Shown: piece after piece, positions 50,096 through 57,961 of the stretch
How positions within the stretch are numbered: the stretch's first letter is position 1
How the letters are laid out: the number at the start of each line of letters is the position of its first letter
Assembly: GCF_025263485.1 (NCBI RefSeq)
Contig: NZ_CP079863.1
Span: 3,348,001 to 3,412,000 of the forward strand
DNA: 64,000 nt
Source: Mycobacterium sp. SMC-2
Lineage (GTDB): Bacteria; Actinomycetota; Actinomycetes; Mycobacteriales; Mycobacteriaceae
Reading direction: 5' to 3'
The notes under the pieces: generated by a model
Database searches by the model: none
The model's input: the letters and a program-made list of their open reading frames with translations, nothing else
What the model was told of the DNA's origin: nothing
Program-made: the position numbers and the translations under genes

Positions 50096-51580
50096 ATGAG
50101 CGGAAGCGTGCAAACCGGAACCATCACGACCCATGTGCCGGCGCGGCTGGACAGGCTGCCCTGGTCGCGATTCCACTGGCGCGTCGTCATCGGCCTCGGT
50201 GGGGTGTGGATCCTGGACGGGCTCGAGGTCACGATGGTGGGTAACGTGTCCGCTCGCCTCACGGAGAAGGGCAGCGGCATCGACCTGAACGCGGCGCAGA
50301 TCGGCCTGGCGGCCGCGTTCTACATCGCCGGGGCGTGCCTGGGCGCGCTGTTCTTCGGTCACCTGACCGACCGCTTCGGGCGGCGCAACCTGTTCATGCT
50401 GACCCTGGTGGTTTACCTGACCGCGACGGTCGCGACCGCATTCGCTTTCGCGCCTTGGTATTTCTTCGTCACGCGGTTTTTCACCGGCGCCGGCATCGGC
50501 GGCGAATATGCCGCGATCAATTCGGCCATCGACGAGTTGATCCCCGCCCGCCTGCGCGGCCGCGTCGACCTGATCATCAACGGGACGTACTGGCTGGGTT
50601 CGGCCGCCGGTGCGGCCGGCGCGCTCGTCCTGCTCGACACGTCGCACTTCGCGCCCAACCTGGGCTGGCGGCTCGCCTTCGGCGTCGGCGCCATCTTCGG
50701 CATCTTCGTGCTCGTCGTTCGCCGCAACGTGCCGGAGAGCCCGCGGTGGTTGTTCATCCACGGCCGCGACGAGGAGGCCGAGCGGGTCGTCGGGGAGATC
50801 GAGGAATCGGTGCGGCAGGAAACCGGCCGGCCGCTGCCCGAACCACACGGGCGCAAGCTCAAAATCCGCCAGCGCGAAACGATTTCGTTCCGCGAAATCG
50901 CCAGGGTGGCGTTCAAGCTCTATCCGCGGCGCGCGATCCTGGGGCTGGCGCTGTTCACCGGGCAGGCGTTCCTCTACAACGGCGTGACGTTCAACCTGGG
51001 CACGCTCTTGAGCGGTTTCTACGGGGTGCCGTCGGGGACGGTGCCGCTGTTCTTCATCCTGTGGGCGCTGAGCAATTTCGTCGGGCCGCTGCTGCTCGGC
51101 CATCTGTTCGACAGCATCGGCCGCAAGCCGATGATCACCGCCACCTACCTCGGTTCCGCCGCCGTGGCCGTCGTCCTCGCGGTCCTGTTCGTGACCCAGA
51201 CCGGCGGCGTCTGGGCCTTCATCGCGGTCCTCGCGGTCGCGTTCTTCCTGGCCTCGGCCGGCGCCAGCGCGGCCTACCTGACGGTCAGCGAAATCTTCCC
51301 GATGGAGACCAGGGCGCTGGCGATCGCGTTCTTCTACGCGATGGGAACCGCGATCGGCGGCATCACCGGCCCGCTGCTGTTCGGGCAGCTGATCAATTCC
51401 GGCGAACGCTCACAGGTAATGTGGTCGTTCCTCACCGGCGCCACTGTCATGGCGATCGCGGGCCTGGTCGAATTGTGGCTCGGGGTCGCGGCCGAACGAC
51501 GCCCGCTCGAAGAGCTCGCCTTGCCATTGACCGTCGACGCGGCCGAACACGACGAGCACCGCGACGCCGAGACCGCTTGA
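50096..51580 (+). CDS. MFS transporter, sugar-porter-like
   Basis: This 494-residue, 12-helix major facilitator protein has the loop 2-3 motif GHLTDRFGRRN, GAGIGGEYAAINS and PESPRWLFIHGR, typical of metabolite:H+ symporters and sugar porters. The start ATG 50096 has GGAG upstream; an earlier in-frame start at 50033 overlaps ngg and is less likely. It lies 55 bp after ngg on the same strand, so it may be co-transcribed. Transport of the osmolyte, or of the NRPS product, is possible but unproven. Confidence 0.85.
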   Translation: MSGSVQTGTITTHVPARLDRLPWSRFHWRVVIGLGGVWILDGLEVTMVGNVSARLTEKGSGIDLNAAQIGLAAAFYIAGACLGALFFGHLTDRFGRRNLFMLTLVVYLTATVATAFAFAPWYFFVTRFFTGAGIGGEYAAINSAIDELIPARLRGRVDLIINGTYWLGSAAGAAGALVLLDTSHFAPNLGWRLAFGVGAIFGIFVLVVRRNVPESPRWLFIHGRDEEAERVVGEIEESVRQETGRPLPEPHGRKLKIRQRETISFREIARVAFKLYPRRAILGLALFTGQAFLYNGVTFNLGTLLSGFYGVPSGTVPLFFILWALSNFVGPLLLGHLFDSIGRKPMITATYLGSAAVAVVLAVLFVTQTGGVWAFIAVLAVAFFLASAGASAAYLTVSEIFPMETRALAIAFFYAMGTAIGGITGPLLFGQLINSGERSQVMWSFLTGATVMAIAGLVELWLGVAAERRPLEELALPLTVDAAEHDEHRDAETA

Positions 51581-51599
51581 CTCGGCCGGCACCGCGGTC

Positions 51600-51727
51600 A
51601 GCGGGCCGGGGGGAGATCTGCGCGACCGTGCCGTCCGCGGCCACCGCGATGAGCCACCGAGCGCCGCGTCGAGGGCCTCGCAGATGCCGGTGCGGTCGCT
51701 GTCACTCGCCCGGATGTCGTTGCGCAT
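51600..51727 (-). pseudogene. possible DUF1707-like remnant after the kinase gene
   Basis: Eight bases past the kinase stop, ATG 51727 opens a frame whose start (NDIRASDSDRTGICEALDAA) is reminiscent of DUF1707 N-termini. The pattern is lost after about 25 residues, and the rest of the frame is a shadow of the MFS gene on the other strand. It could be a decayed small gene or chance. Confidence 0.25.
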
Positions 51728-51734
51728 CGGCCGG

Positions 51735-53522
51735 CTACCCGATGAGCTTGGTCAGCCAGGTGGGGTCCTGATAGTTCACGGATGCTGTGCCGTCCCAGAC
51801 GAACGGCGTGGCATTGGCGTTGAGCCCGGACAGCGTCGCGTACCCGTTCGCGGATTTCGCCTTGCCCATGCCGACGTCGTCCCCGGACTTGATGCACGTC
51901 ATGACGTTGGCGTCCGCGCCGACGGTTTTGGCCAGTTGGGCCAGTTCGCCGTCGGTGCGGTCCTCCGCGGCGTCCTCCGCCGGCTGGAAGTTGCTGGCGA
52001 ACAAGCCTGAATAGAAGTCGATGTACAGCTTCGCGTCGTTTTGGGCCGCGACGCAGTACGACGCCGCCACCGCCCGGGTCGAGTAGTTCTTGCTGTGCGA
52101 CTTCTCGTCGAGAAAGTCCAGCAGGTGATAGCGCACCGCGAGCTTCTTGTTGTTCACGGCGGCGTCGATGTCGCCCGCGTTCGACCGGATGAAACTGCCG
52201 CAGGGCGGGCAGATGGGTTCGTTGAAGATGTCGATCGTCGTCGACGCCGCCGAGCTGCCCACGAACACGCCGTCGTCGAGGACCCGGAGAGCGACGGCGT
52301 CGGCCGGTGGCGGCGGCTTGGTCGGCGGCGCCGGAGCCGAGGACTCCCATGGCCGGACGACGGCGAGGGCGACGCCCACGATGGCCACCAGGGCGGTGGC
52401 GGCGACGCCCACCCATATCCAGGGCTTCCTGCTCGGCCGGGGCGGTTGACCCCACGGCTGTGCGCCGACGGGCCCGGCGGTGCTGGGCGCCCAGGCGGGC
52501 GCGCCGGCCCATCCCGTCGGCTGGGGCACCGGAACCCCGGGAGGCGGCGCCGCCCACATCGGGCCGGACGACGGGGCGTGCGCGGGGGCGGCCTGCGCGA
52601 TTCCGGCGGCCTGCTGGCCGGCGAAAGCGGCCGGCAGCTGCGCCACCTGGCTGCGCTGCAGGATGTCGGTGGCCCGGTCCTGGTCGGATTCGGCCAGCGC
52701 CGCGTAGGCGGCCGCCGACAGGTCGCCGCAGGTGGCGTAGCGGTCCGCGGGATCCTTGGCCATGCCGCGGGCGATCACCCCGTCGAAGGCGACCGGGATG
52801 CCGGGCCGGGCGGCGCTGGGCTTCGGGATCGCCTGGTGCAGGTGGGCGCCCATCACGCTGATCTGGTCGCCGGTATACGGCGGGGATCCGACCAGGCACT
52901 CGTACAAGACGCAGGCCAGGGCGTAGATATCGGCCCGATGGGTGACCTCGGTGTCGCTGAACCGCTCGGGCGCCATGTACTTGACGGTGCCCACGGTGGT
53001 GCCGATCTGCGTCAGCTTTTCGTCGGCGGTGGCGCTGGCGATCCCGAAGTCGACAAGGTAGGCGAAATCGTCGCCACTGACCAGGATGTTCTCCGGCTTG
53101 ACGTCGCGATGCAGGACCCCGGCGGCGTGGGCGGCGTCGAGCGCCGAGCCGATCTGGCGCACGATGGCCACGGCCCGGGGCGGGGACAGCGGCCCGTATC
53201 GGCTCAGCATGGTGGCCAGGTCTTTGCCGTCGATCAGGCGCATGTCGACATAGAGCTGGCCGTCGATCTCGCCGAAGTCATGAATCGGCACGACGTGCGG
53301 TTCCTGCAGCCGGCCCGCGGTGCGGGCCTCGCGCTGCATGCGGGATCGGAAGACCGGGTCGTTGGACAGCGTCTGCGACATCAGCTTCAGCGCCACGGTG
53401 CGTTCCCGGACCGTGTCCTCGGCCTCATAGACGTCACCCATGCCGCCGCGACCGATCAGCCGTCGCAGCCGATACGGTCCGAACTGCGAACCCTCCCGCG
53501 AATCCGCGGTGGTGTCACCCAT
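51735..53522 (-). CDS. pknE: PknE-type receptor Ser/Thr kinase with DsbA-like sensor
   Basis: This 595-residue membrane kinase has a Hanks-type kinase domain (about 17-275) with the Gly loop GRGGMGDVYEA, the Lys of VALKLMS, catalytic HRDVKPEN, DFG and the APERF end of the activation segment. An Ala/Pro-rich juxtamembrane stretch follows, then one transmembrane helix (WVGVAATALVAIVGVALAV). The extracellular thioredoxin/DsbA-like domain carries a CPPC motif. This matches M. tuberculosis PknE in order and size. The external CxxC domain suggests redox or nitric-oxide sensing. No substrates are encoded nearby that I can name. Confidence 0.88.
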   Translation of the reverse strand: MGDTTADSREGSQFGPYRLRRLIGRGGMGDVYEAEDTVRERTVALKLMSQTLSNDPVFRSRMQREARTAGRLQEPHVVPIHDFGEIDGQLYVDMRLIDGKDLATMLSRYGPLSPPRAVAIVRQIGSALDAAHAAGVLHRDVKPENILVSGDDFAYLVDFGIASATADEKLTQIGTTVGTVKYMAPERFSDTEVTHRADIYALACVLYECLVGSPPYTGDQISVMGAHLHQAIPKPSAARPGIPVAFDGVIARGMAKDPADRYATCGDLSAAAYAALAESDQDRATDILQRSQVAQLPAAFAGQQAAGIAQAAPAHAPSSGPMWAAPPPGVPVPQPTGWAGAPAWAPSTAGPVGAQPWGQPPRPSRKPWIWVGVAATALVAIVGVALAVVRPWESSAPAPPTKPPPPADAVALRVLDDGVFVGSSAASTTIDIFNEPICPPCGSFIRSNAGDIDAAVNNKKLAVRYHLLDFLDEKSHSKNYSTRAVAASYCVAAQNDAKLYIDFYSGLFASNFQPAEDAAEDRTDGELAQLAKTVGADANVMTCIKSGDDVGMGKAKSANGYATLSGLNANATPFVWDGTASVNYQDPTWLTKLIG

Positions 53523-53622
53523 CCCGACTCCTCAGTCACCGACCGTGCGCAGGCATAAGGCTAAGGTTTCACGGGCCGCTGGGCACGGCGAATAGCGAAA
53601 GCGGCTAATTCGGTGACCCGGA

Positions 53623-53964
53623 CTAACGGAGTTCGTCGTCGCCGCCGCGTCGTTCGGTCAGCCCTTCGCGGGACAGCGCCCGGACGAATCCGAAGGCCTG
53701 CATCCCGGCGGGGCCGGGGTTTTCGGTGATCCAGTGGTTGATCTTGCCGAGCGCGTTGGCCAGGTCGTCGCGCTTGACGCGGATGAGATAGGTCATTCTG
53801 TCGTCGTCCGGATCGTCGATGGATTCGGCGACGGCGACGGGATTCTTGAAGGCGTACGCGATCCCGTGCACGGCGTCGTGGTTCAGTGCCCATTGAAGTT
53901 CGCTGGGCCGCAGCCGGTTCACCGCCAGATTGCGGTAGTCATGGTCGTCGTTTGAGCTGCTCAC
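53623..53964 (-). CDS. conserved-looking hypothetical protein, 113 aa
   Basis: This is a soluble, acidic protein of 113 residues with no signal peptide or membrane helix. It has patterned stretches (VNRLRPSELQWALNHDAVHG, and MTYLIRVKRDDLANALGKIN) and a charged C-terminus. I do not recognise the family. It lies upstream of pknE on the same strand with about 100 bp between, so co-regulation is possible. Confidence 0.6.
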   Translation of the reverse strand: MSSSNDDHDYRNLAVNRLRPSELQWALNHDAVHGIAYAFKNPVAVAESIDDPDDDRMTYLIRVKRDDLANALGKINHWITENPGPAGMQAFGFVRALSREGLTERRGGDDELR

Positions 53965-54108
53965 CTGGCCGATGGTCCTCCTCTGTGTGGCTCGAGAAAG
54001 TGGACGGCGAGGAACTGAAAACCATGCCGCGCAGGCGATTCGATACGGATGTGCACCGGGGCATTTCCATCATAGGAAGCGGCTTGCCGGGCTGCATGTC
54101 GAGCGGAA

Positions 54109-54789
54109 TCAGCGGCGATATCTCAAGAACAGGTAGTCGTCGCACACCAGCGCGTGCTCGAGGCGCATCGTCACCGGTGCGGCCAGTGGCGACGCAGTGG
54201 GGCGGTGGCCCACCGGCTGGCTCGCGGCGAGTTTGGGGGCCAACGTCACGCAGATCTCAGCGACGGCGTCGGCCTCCACCAGCTCGTCGAGCACGGTCGG
54301 GCCGCCCTCGCACAGGATGCGGTGCATGCCTTGTGCGCGCAGCAGCGCGACGCCGCGCGCCACGTCCACGGAGTCGTCGCCGGCCACCAGGACCTGCCGC
54401 CCGTCGCCGCGGTCGTCGCGCGCCGCCGCCGCTTGGGCGCACGTCACCACGATCGGCGGCCGGTCGGGGTCGCCGAACAGCCTGGAGGGCAGTCGGCCGC
54501 TGCGGCTGATCACCGCGATCGGCGGCGTCGGTCCCGGACGGGTGAGCCGCACCGGCCCGTAGTTTTCGGCGCGCGCGGTGCCGGCGCCGACTAGGACGAC
54601 GTCGGCGAAGCCGCGCAGGATCTTCAGCAGCTGTTGATCGGTGGGGCAGGACAGCGGACCGGCCCGGCCGCCGAACGCGGCGGCGCCATCGGCGCTGAAG
54701 ATCATGTTGACCCGCACCCCCTGCGGGGGATCGGCGTAGAACGATGCGAGTTCGGTGACGCCGGCGACGGTGCCCACCCGGGGGACCAC
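54109..54789 (-). CDS. RibD/dihydrofolate-reductase-like reductase
   Basis: This 226-residue protein belongs to the RibD C-terminal (pyrimidine reductase/DHFR-like) family. It has VRVNMIFSADGAAAFGGRAG, the dinucleotide-binding stretch FADVVLVGAGTARAENYGPV, and the late motif MHRILCEGGPTVLDELVE. Such proteins use NADPH, but only some take part in riboflavin or folate synthesis. GTG 54789 begins two bases after the stop of the flavin reductase gene, so the genes are coupled. The frame extends upstream through that gene, but those residues are a shadow. A role in the arsenic operon, whose last gene this is, is unproven. Confidence 0.72.
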   Translation of the reverse strand: MVPRVGTVAGVTELASFYADPPQGVRVNMIFSADGAAAFGGRAGPLSCPTDQQLLKILRGFADVVLVGAGTARAENYGPVRLTRPGPTPPIAVISRSGRLPSRLFGDPDRPPIVVTCAQAAAARDDRGDGRQVLVAGDDSVDVARGVALLRAQGMHRILCEGGPTVLDELVEADAVAEICVTLAPKLAASQPVGHRPTASPLAAPVTMRLEHALVCDDYLFLRYRR

Positions 54790-54791
54790 TG

Positions 54792-55289
54792 TTACGCCTC
54801 GTGGCCGGGTTCCAGATGCCGGACGTCGCTGAAGGACACCCAGCTTTCCAGTTCCCGCGGTGGGTGGCCGTCCACCGGCGCGAGCAGATGCCCTACGTGA
54901 TCGCCCAGCGAGAAACGCTCGAGAATCTCCCCGACGAACCACGCGGCCGCGTCGTCGAGGATGGGCATCTGCGCCGGGCCGCTGTGCCACGAGCACCGGT
55001 CGAACTTGTTGATCGTGTCGCCGGTCTGGCTTCCGAACAGCTCCACGATGTCCAGGTGATCGCGGTCGAACAGGTGCACCGCCAGATGTGTCGCCTTGCT
55101 GGCCACCCGGAAGGTGTGGTTCTTCCGGGACAGGCCGACCAGGAATCGGGGCGGGTGGATGCTGGTCTGGCTGGTGAACCCGACCACGCAGCCCGCGGCG
55201 ACGCCGTCGGCCCAGGTCGTCACGACGTACATCGGGTAGTTCAGCAGCGCCACGAGCTCTTCGAACGCGTTTTCTCCGGGATCGGCCAT
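54792..55289 (-). CDS. flavin reductase-like FMN-binding protein
   Basis: This 165-residue protein belongs to the flavin reductase-like (split-barrel FMN-binding) family. It shows YVVTTWADGVAAGCVVGFTS, SIHPPRFLVGLSRKNHTF and NKFDRCSW. It may provide reduced flavin or reduce a small substrate. The ATG at 55289 is preferred to 55328, which would add 13 residues without resemblance. It sits 58 bp after the arsI-like gene and directly before the RibD-like gene. Placement at the end of the arsenic operon could mean a role in reducing an arsenical, but this is inference. Confidence 0.78.
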   Translation of the reverse strand: MADPGENAFEELVALLNYPMYVVTTWADGVAAGCVVGFTSQTSIHPPRFLVGLSRKNHTFRVASKATHLAVHLFDRDHLDIVELFGSQTGDTINKFDRCSWHSGPAQMPILDDAAAWFVGEILERFSLGDHVGHLLAPVDGHPPRELESWVSFSDVRHLEPGHEA

Positions 55290-55347
55290 CCGCCCAGTCT
55301 CCCCGTTCGGCCCGCGCGGGAACCGCATCGCCCCGACGCTGGCGCGT

Positions 55348-55767
55348 CTACCCGTTACAAGAGCAGCTCGCTACGGCTTCGTCGGTGCTGGGTCCGAAGG
55401 TGTCGGAGTCCGCGATGACGGTGTAGACCTCCCAGCGTTCGCCGCCGGGGCCGGTGACCCACACCTTGTCCTGGCTGGCGTAACAGCAGGTGGTGTTGAG
55501 CTCCTCGTCGGTGACCAGCCCTCGTTCGGTGAGACGGCCGATTTCGGCGTGCACGGTGTCACTCGAGGCGACTTCCACGCCGAGGTGATTCAGGCTGCCG
55601 CCGTGACCGGGGTTCTCGAGCAGCACCAGTTTGAGCGGGGGTTCGGCGATCGCGAAGTTGGCGTAACCGGGCTTGACCTTCGCCGGCTCGGCATTGAACA
55701 GCTTGGAGTAGAAGGCGATCGCCTCGCCGAGGTCGTCGACATTGAGGGCGAGTTGCACACGAGACAT
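55348..55767 (-). CDS. arsI: ArsI/CadI-family dioxygenase-like protein
   Basis: This 139-residue protein has the vicinal-oxygen-chelate fold: RVQLALNVDDLGEAIAFYSK, then NHLGVEV, and WEVYTVIADSD. The vicinal cysteine pair in NTTCCYASQDKVWV binds trivalent arsenic in ArsI, the Fe(II)-dependent C-As lyase. The His of NHLGVEV and a Glu in RWEVYTV are candidate metal ligands. The closest mycobacterial relative is CadI, a cadmium- and arsenic-induced protein. The context, directly after arsC in an arsR-acr3 operon, favours an arsenical function. It ends in a Cys-containing tail (ASCSCNG). Confidence 0.8.
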   Translation of the reverse strand: MSRVQLALNVDDLGEAIAFYSKLFNAEPAKVKPGYANFAIAEPPLKLVLLENPGHGGSLNHLGVEVASSDTVHAEIGRLTERGLVTDEELNTTCCYASQDKVWVTGPGGERWEVYTVIADSDTFGPSTDEAVASCSCNG

Positions 55768-55793
55768 GGGGGTGTCCTTTCTTTTCGGTGCGA

Positions 55794-56207
55794 CTATGGG
55801 GTTGTGGTGGGGAGGAGTTCGGCGATCAACGCCTCGACGTGCTGGGCGATGTCGTCGCGGATGGCGCGCACCGCGGTCAGCGGTTGGCCGGCGGGGTCGG
55901 GCACTTTCCAGTCGCGGTAGGACACTCCGGGAAAGTACGGACAGGTGTCGCCGCAGCCCATGGTGATCACGACGTCGCTGGTCTGGACGTCTTCACCGGT
56001 GAGGATTTTCGGGTTGGCCGCGGTGATGTCGATGCCCAGCTCGGCCATGGCGTCAATGGCGACGGGGTTGACCTCATCGGCGGGTTGCGTTCCGGCGGAA
56101 CGGACTTCGATGCGGCCTTCGGCCATCCGGCTCAGCAGGGCGGCGGCCATCTGCGAGCGTCCGGCGTTGTGCACGCAGACGAACAGGACGCTGGGCTTAG
56201 CGGTCAT
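55794..56207 (-). CDS. arsC: arsenate reductase ArsC (thioredoxin/low-MW phosphatase type)
   Basis: This 137-residue enzyme reduces arsenate to arsenite for export by Acr3. It starts with the P-loop VCVHNAGRSQMA (C-x5-R). A further cysteine pair in MGCGDTCPYFPG is placed for the disulfide relay. WKVPDPAGQP provides the conserved Asp. ATG 56207 overlaps the end of acr3 by 11 bases, indicating coupled translation; an upstream start at 56258 would extend into the transporter frame. Its length is normal for the family. Confidence 0.9.
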   Translation of the reverse strand: MTAKPSVLFVCVHNAGRSQMAAALLSRMAEGRIEVRSAGTQPADEVNPVAIDAMAELGIDITAANPKILTGEDVQTSDVVITMGCGDTCPYFPGVSYRDWKVPDPAGQPLTAVRAIRDDIAQHVEALIAELLPTTTP

Positions 56208-57300
56208 CGGCGGCCCCTCCGGTGGAGTCGGCCCGGAACAGCCGGGTCCGCAGGGCAAGCGACACGTAGACCAGCCCGACCAGCACGGGCACCTCGATCA
56301 GTGGGCCGACGACGCCCGCGAGGGCTTGCCCGGACGTGACGCCGTAGGTCGCGATGGCCACCGCGATGGCCAGTTCGAAGTTGTTGCCGGCGGCGGTGAA
56401 CGCGAGGGTGGTGGTGCGCGCGTAGCCGAGCCGCATGAGGACTCCGAGGGCATACCCGCCGGCCCACATGATCGCGAAGTAGGCCAGCAGCGGGATCGCG
56501 ATGCGGGCCACGTCCAATGGCCGAGAGGTGATCTGATGGCCCTGCAGGGCGAAGAGAATCACGATGGTGAACAACAACCCGTAGAGGGCCCATGGCCCGA
56601 CGCGGGGGAGGAACCGCGTCTCGTACCAGTCGCGCCCCCGGACCCGTTCGCCCAGCCGGCGGGACAGGTATCCGGCCAGCAGGGGGATGCCGAGGAAGAT
56701 CAGCACCGCCTTGGCGATCTGCCATGGGGAGACATGGATGCCGGTTTGGGCCAGGCCCAACCACCCCGGTAGCACCGAGAGGTAGAACCAGCCCAGCGCG
56801 GCGAACATGACCACCTGGAACAGCGAATTCAGCGCGACCAGGACGGCCGCGGCCTCGCGGTCCCCGCAGGCCAGGTCGTTCCAGATGATCACCATGGCGA
56901 TGCAGCGCGCCAGCCCGACGATGATCAGGCCGGTGCGGTACTCCGGCAGGTCCGCCAGCAGCGACCAGGCCAACGTGAACATCACCGCGGGACCGACCAC
57001 CCAATTGAGCAACAAGGACGATGCGAGCAGCTTGCGGTCGGCGGTGACTTCGTCGAGCCGGTCGTAGCGGACCTTGGCCAGCACCGGATACATCATCACC
57101 AACAGGCCAACCGCGATCGGCAGCGAAATCCCTTGAACGGCAACGGCACTCAGCGCCGATCCGAGCCCCGAAACGATTCGTCCCAGCAGCAGGCCGGCGG
57201 CCATCGCGGCGCCGATCCAGACCGGCAGGAACCGGTCGAGGGTGGGAAGTCGGGTCACCGCCGCGGCTGCGGTGGATGTCGGCGCCTGGGTGCTGCTCAT
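56197..57300 (-). CDS. arsB: arsenite efflux transporter Acr3
   Basis: This 367-residue, ten-helix permease of the ACR3/BASS type exports arsenite. Motifs include the N-terminal LPTLDRFLPVWIGAAMAAG, the conserved-Cys helix LIIVGLARCIAMVIIWNDLA, and AAGNNFELAIAVAIATYG near the end. The ATG overlaps the arsR stop (ATGA) and the 3' end overlaps arsC, so regulator, pump and reductase are one tightly packed operon. Confidence 0.92.
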   Translation of the reverse strand: MSSTQAPTSTAAAAVTRLPTLDRFLPVWIGAAMAAGLLLGRIVSGLGSALSAVAVQGISLPIAVGLLVMMYPVLAKVRYDRLDEVTADRKLLASSLLLNWVVGPAVMFTLAWSLLADLPEYRTGLIIVGLARCIAMVIIWNDLACGDREAAAVLVALNSLFQVVMFAALGWFYLSVLPGWLGLAQTGIHVSPWQIAKAVLIFLGIPLLAGYLSRRLGERVRGRDWYETRFLPRVGPWALYGLLFTIVILFALQGHQITSRPLDVARIAIPLLAYFAIMWAGGYALGVLMRLGYARTTTLAFTAAGNNFELAIAVAIATYGVTSGQALAGVVGPLIEVPVLVGLVYVSLALRTRLFRADSTGGAADDR

Positions 57301-57623
57301 GGGCGCAGGACCGACGAAAGTTGCTGCAGCGCGGCCGGAACCACCCAGTAGTACACCCAGGTGCCCCGGCGCTCGCAGTCCAACAGCCCTGCCGAGCGCA
57401 ACAGCTTGAGGTGATGGGAGATCGTGGGCTGGGAGAGATCGAAGGTCGCCGAGATCTCGCAGACGCAGGCCTCACCGCCGGGGTGGCTGGCGATCAGGCT
57501 CAACAACCTCAGGCGCACCGGGTCGCCCAGCGCCTTGAACATCGCCGCCAGGTCGGCGGCCTGTGCCTCATCCATGGCTGCCGCCCCGAGCGGCGGGCAA
57601 CATGTGGACTGCTGATTCGACAT
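57297..57623 (-). CDS. arsR: ArsR-family arsenic-responsive repressor
   Basis: This 108-residue winged-helix repressor has MFKALGDPVRLRLLSLIASH, the metal-sensing region EACVCEISATF, and the recognition helix LSQPTISHHLKLLRSAGLL. Extra cysteines lie near the N-terminus (STCCPP). It heads the acr3-arsC-arsI operon and probably represses it until arsenite binds. An AT-rich stretch with inverted arms at 57614-57620 and 57643-57649 overlaps its start and is a candidate operator. Confidence 0.9.
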   Translation of the reverse strand: MSNQQSTCCPPLGAAAMDEAQAADLAAMFKALGDPVRLRLLSLIASHPGGEACVCEISATFDLSQPTISHHLKLLRSAGLLDCERRGTWVYYWVVPAALQQLSSVLRP

Positions 57624-57649
57624 CCTTCTATATATACACTCATCGAATC
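57614..57649. promoter_or_regulatory. arsR promoter/operator candidate, GATTCGA-N22-TCGAATC
   Basis: The 7-bp arms GATTCGA (57614-57620) and TCGAATC (57643-57649) flank an AT-rich core (CTATATATACAC). This is the only such AT-rich patch nearby and just upstream of arsR. One arm overlaps codons 2-4 of arsR. It may hold the promoter and repressor site. Confidence 0.5.
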
Positions 57650-57896
57650 AGATGGCAAGTTCGGTGTCGCTGCGGGTGGGGGCTACCTGGCCGAGCGGTT
57701 GAGCCGGGCGTCCAGTGACAAGGCGCCGGCCCACCGCGGCGACCGCCAGGCCCAGCAGCAGGCCCGAGCCCGCCGCACGCGCCGCCGGACCAAGCGCGGC
57801 GAAGATCCCGGCGCCGATCATCGAGCCCAGCCCGATCGTCACCGCATCGAACAAGCCCAGGCTTCGGCGAAGCTCGCCGGTGTTGCTGTCGGCCAC
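57648..57896 (-). pseudogene. truncated APC-type amino-acid permease (5' remnant)
   Basis: The first ~50 residues match the N-terminus of APC permeases (LGLFDAVTIGLGSMIGAGIF, then AALGPAARAAGSG and LLLGLAVAAV). The pattern then stops and the frame ends at 82 residues, when a permease should have 400 or more. The remaining gene is absent. It lies exactly between the arsR operon and the divergent ArsR-fusion gene, so its 3' part was probably deleted when the arsenic genes arrived or rearranged. Confidence 0.7.
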
Positions 57897-57930
57897 TGCG
57901 TCTCCTCACCGCGCACGCAGTGGACAACCT

Positions 57931-57946
57931 ATCAAACGAGTTTGAT
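57931..57946. promoter_or_regulatory. operator candidate ATCAAACGAGTTTGAT
   Basis: This perfect palindrome with 7-bp arms (ATCAAAC-GA-GTTTGAT) ends 15 bp before the ATG of the ArsR-phosphatase fusion. Its length and AT-rich ends resemble ArsR/SmtB operators, so it is probably the autoregulatory site of the downstream gene. Confidence 0.65.
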
Positions 57947-57961
57947 GTATTCTCGCCGAAA

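Noticed and set aside
54790..54996. N-terminal extension of the RibD-like reductase
   Set aside because: These codons overlap the flavin reductase in another frame and give Arg-rich sequence. GTG 54789 begins directly after that gene's stop.
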